64,000 nt of DNA, taken from the NCBI GenBank assembly GCA_016787265.1, contig JAEUVF010000001.1:62001-126000 (forward strand). Reading direction: 5' to 3'. Shown piece after piece: positions 62,853 through 64,000 of the stretch (position 1 is its first letter; each line of letters begins with the position of its first letter). The position numbers were made by a program, and so were the translations under genes. Origin of the DNA: Flavipsychrobacter sp. (GTDB taxonomy: Bacteria; Bacteroidota; Bacteroidia; Chitinophagales; Chitinophagaceae). Below the pieces are notes generated by a model. That model did not search any database and had not been told where the DNA came from. It saw only the letters and a program-made list of their open reading frames with translations.

Positions 62853-63662
62853 ATGAATAGCGAATTCAGTTTTGAACGTTTGTTTGGATTAATCCGCAAA
62901 CAATGGATCGAAAATAAAAAGTTCTATACACTCGGATCCCTGGCGCTTCTGGGATTGATGGCCATCAGCATGATCATATTCTGGGTGCTGATGGATGGTG
63001 ATAATTATATGGAAGCATTTGCATATAATTTATATGTTATCGGATTGATTTTAGCAGGATCAATTTATGGAAGCATCAGCTTTTCCATTTTAGGATCAAA
63101 AGAAAAAGGGCAGTACTGGTTGAGTTTTCCTGCAAGTCATACAGAGAAATTGATTACAACAATTTTTTTCAATGTAATCCTGTTTTTCATCGTATATACG
63201 CTTTGTTTTTTTGTAGTTAAATGGGGTTGTCAGGCTTACATAGAAAATTATATCCGCACCCATAAATGGGCCAGTATCAGACCAATGGATTGGGAAAATG
63301 GTTTTGGAAAAATTTTCTACTATATCATCTGGGGTTATTTCTGCTTGCAATCACTCTTTATCCTGGGATCTGTTTATTTCAAACAGTTCGCTTTTATAAA
63401 AACAGTCATTTTTGTTACCATAATAGGAGGTGCCCTGAGTTTCCTGCTAGCCAAACTTGCAATCAACTTATTTCCTGATTATAATTTTTACTGGAACAAC
63501 CTGGAGCTAAGAGAATACCATGATCCTGCCAACTACGGAGTGTATAAATCCTATGCATTGGGTTCAACTTTATCAAAAGTGCTGGGTTACTTACTTACCT
63601 ATAGTTGGGTGCCGTTGTTCTGGGTCATCACCTGGTTCCGTTTGAAAGAAAAGGAAATTTAA
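62853..63662 (+). CDS. ABC-2-type permease partner of the YtrB-like ATPase
   Basis: The 269-residue protein has six predicted membrane segments (about 26-48, 58-82, 107-130, 155-178, 188-212 and 238-258). It shows no enzymatic motif. Sequence is not conserved enough to name beyond 'membrane subunit'; the position 23 nt after the ATPase gene and 25 nt before the GntR gene indicates it is the membrane component of this ABC system. Confidence 0.78.
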   Translation: MNSEFSFERLFGLIRKQWIENKKFYTLGSLALLGLMAISMIIFWVLMDGDNYMEAFAYNLYVIGLILAGSIYGSISFSILGSKEKGQYWLSFPASHTEKLITTIFFNVILFFIVYTLCFFVVKWGCQAYIENYIRTHKWASIRPMDWENGFGKIFYYIIWGYFCLQSLFILGSVYFKQFAFIKTVIFVTIIGGALSFLLAKLAINLFPDYNFYWNNLELREYHDPANYGVYKSYALGSTLSKVLGYLLTYSWVPLFWVITWFRLKEKEI

Positions 63663-63687
63663 CGTATACCCTAAAACGAAATTAATC

Positions 63688-64000
63688 ATGCAATTCAATA
63701 CAACCGGCCAGGCCATATATCTCCAGATTGTTGATTATGTCTGCGAGAAAATACTGCTGGACGAATATCAACCGGAAGACAAATTACCCAGTGTACGGGA
63801 GATGGGCATGCAATTGGAAGTAAATCCCAATACTGTCATGCGAGCCTATGAAGTGCTCAAGCAGCAACTGATCATTCATGACCGGCGCGGCATCGGCTAC
63901 TTCATCAGCGAAGCAGCCAAAGACAATGCACTGAACTACCGGAAACAGGAATTTACCAATAGTGAATTGCCTGCCTTTTTCAGGGTCCTGTTCATGCTGG
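63688..64000 (+). CDS. GntR-family (YtrA-type) transcriptional regulator, 3' truncated by window
   Basis: The first 104 codons are visible. The winged-helix domain 'AIYLQIVDYVCEKILLDEYQPEDKLPSVREMGMQLEVNPNTVMRAYEVLKQQLIIHDRRGIGYFISEAAKD' is characteristic of the YtrA subfamily, which has only a short C-terminal tail instead of a ligand-binding domain. It probably represses its own operon through the palindrome at 61961-61986. The end lies outside the window. Confidence 0.93.
   Translation, partial: MQFNTTGQAIYLQIVDYVCEKILLDEYQPEDKLPSVREMGMQLEVNPNTVMRAYEVLKQQLIIHDRRGIGYFISEAAKDNALNYRKQEFTNSELPAFFRVLFML

Noticed and set aside
1..64000. Search for tRNA/rRNA genes, CRISPR arrays, transposases, integrases and phage genes
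   Set aside because: No cloverleaf-like gaps, no regularly spaced repeats and no recognisable mobile-element proteins were found; all gaps are short and accounted for.

Overview
The window comes from a member of the phylum Bacteroidota, most likely family Chitinophagaceae. The evidence is two SusC/SusD pairs, an outer-membrane beta-barrel protein of the CarboxypepD-reg/OMP_b-brl type, a DUF6089 protein, weak ribosome-binding sites, and several promoter-like sequences of the Bacteroidota type (TTTG, about 19-21 nt, TAnnTTTG). Coding density is high. I found no tRNA, rRNA, CRISPR array, insertion sequence or phage gene. Many ORFs have upstream TTG codons in frame, so starts were re-chosen from signal peptides, domain starts and gene spacing.

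Layout. 1-0.5 kb: 3' end of an outer-membrane barrel protein. 0.5-6.7 kb (minus): a complete tripartite RND efflux operon (adaptor, pump, outer-membrane factor) with a small secreted protein upstream. 6.8-7.9 kb: HGSNAT-like membrane acyltransferase. 8.0-12.8 kb: SusCD pair 1, convergent with a GDPD-alkaline phosphatase fusion and a purple-acid-phosphatase-like enzyme (12.8-15.6 kb). 15.9-16.4 kb: DUF1579 protein.

16.4-28.6 kb (plus): a tightly packed operon of SusC, SusD, two DoxX-like membrane proteins with an extra extracytoplasmic domain, a SoxD-like cytochrome c lipoprotein, a SoxC-like molybdenum sulfite dehydrogenase, a PYROXD2/CrtI-like flavoprotein and a YeiH-family putative sulfate exporter. 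In its long leader is a 28-codon ORF that ends in three consecutive cysteine codons and a stop. This looks like a cysteine-responsive leader peptide. I regard this locus as the most interesting content of the window: outer-membrane uptake apparently coupled to periplasmic sulfur oxidation and anion export, with a possible sulfur-sensing attenuator. It converges on a methionine operon (28.6-31.3 kb, minus; MetB-type enzyme and homoserine dehydrogenase) that is headed by a clear SAM-I riboswitch with promoter and terminator.

31.4-43.2 kb: uvrA, a GTGAAA-type repeat hairpin, small secreted and outer-membrane proteins, an ElaA-like acetyltransferase, an M28 peptidase, rarA, the conserved ATP-grasp/alpha-E/transglutaminase operon and a small membrane protein. 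43.3-50.7 kb: a PadR regulator with a membrane partner, flanked by two related palindromes; aspS; two tandem MtfA-type (M90) metalloproteases; a SelW-like protein; a MOSC protein; a small membrane protein; and a DAO-type flavoprotein. 50.7-61.9 kb (minus): a 2022-residue alpha-2-macroglobulin with its thioester motif, sucD, MlaF/MlaE-type ABC components and the malic enzyme maeB. 62-64 kb: an ABC transporter with a downstream YtrA-type GntR regulator (cut by the window end), preceded by a promoter overlapping a perfect palindrome.
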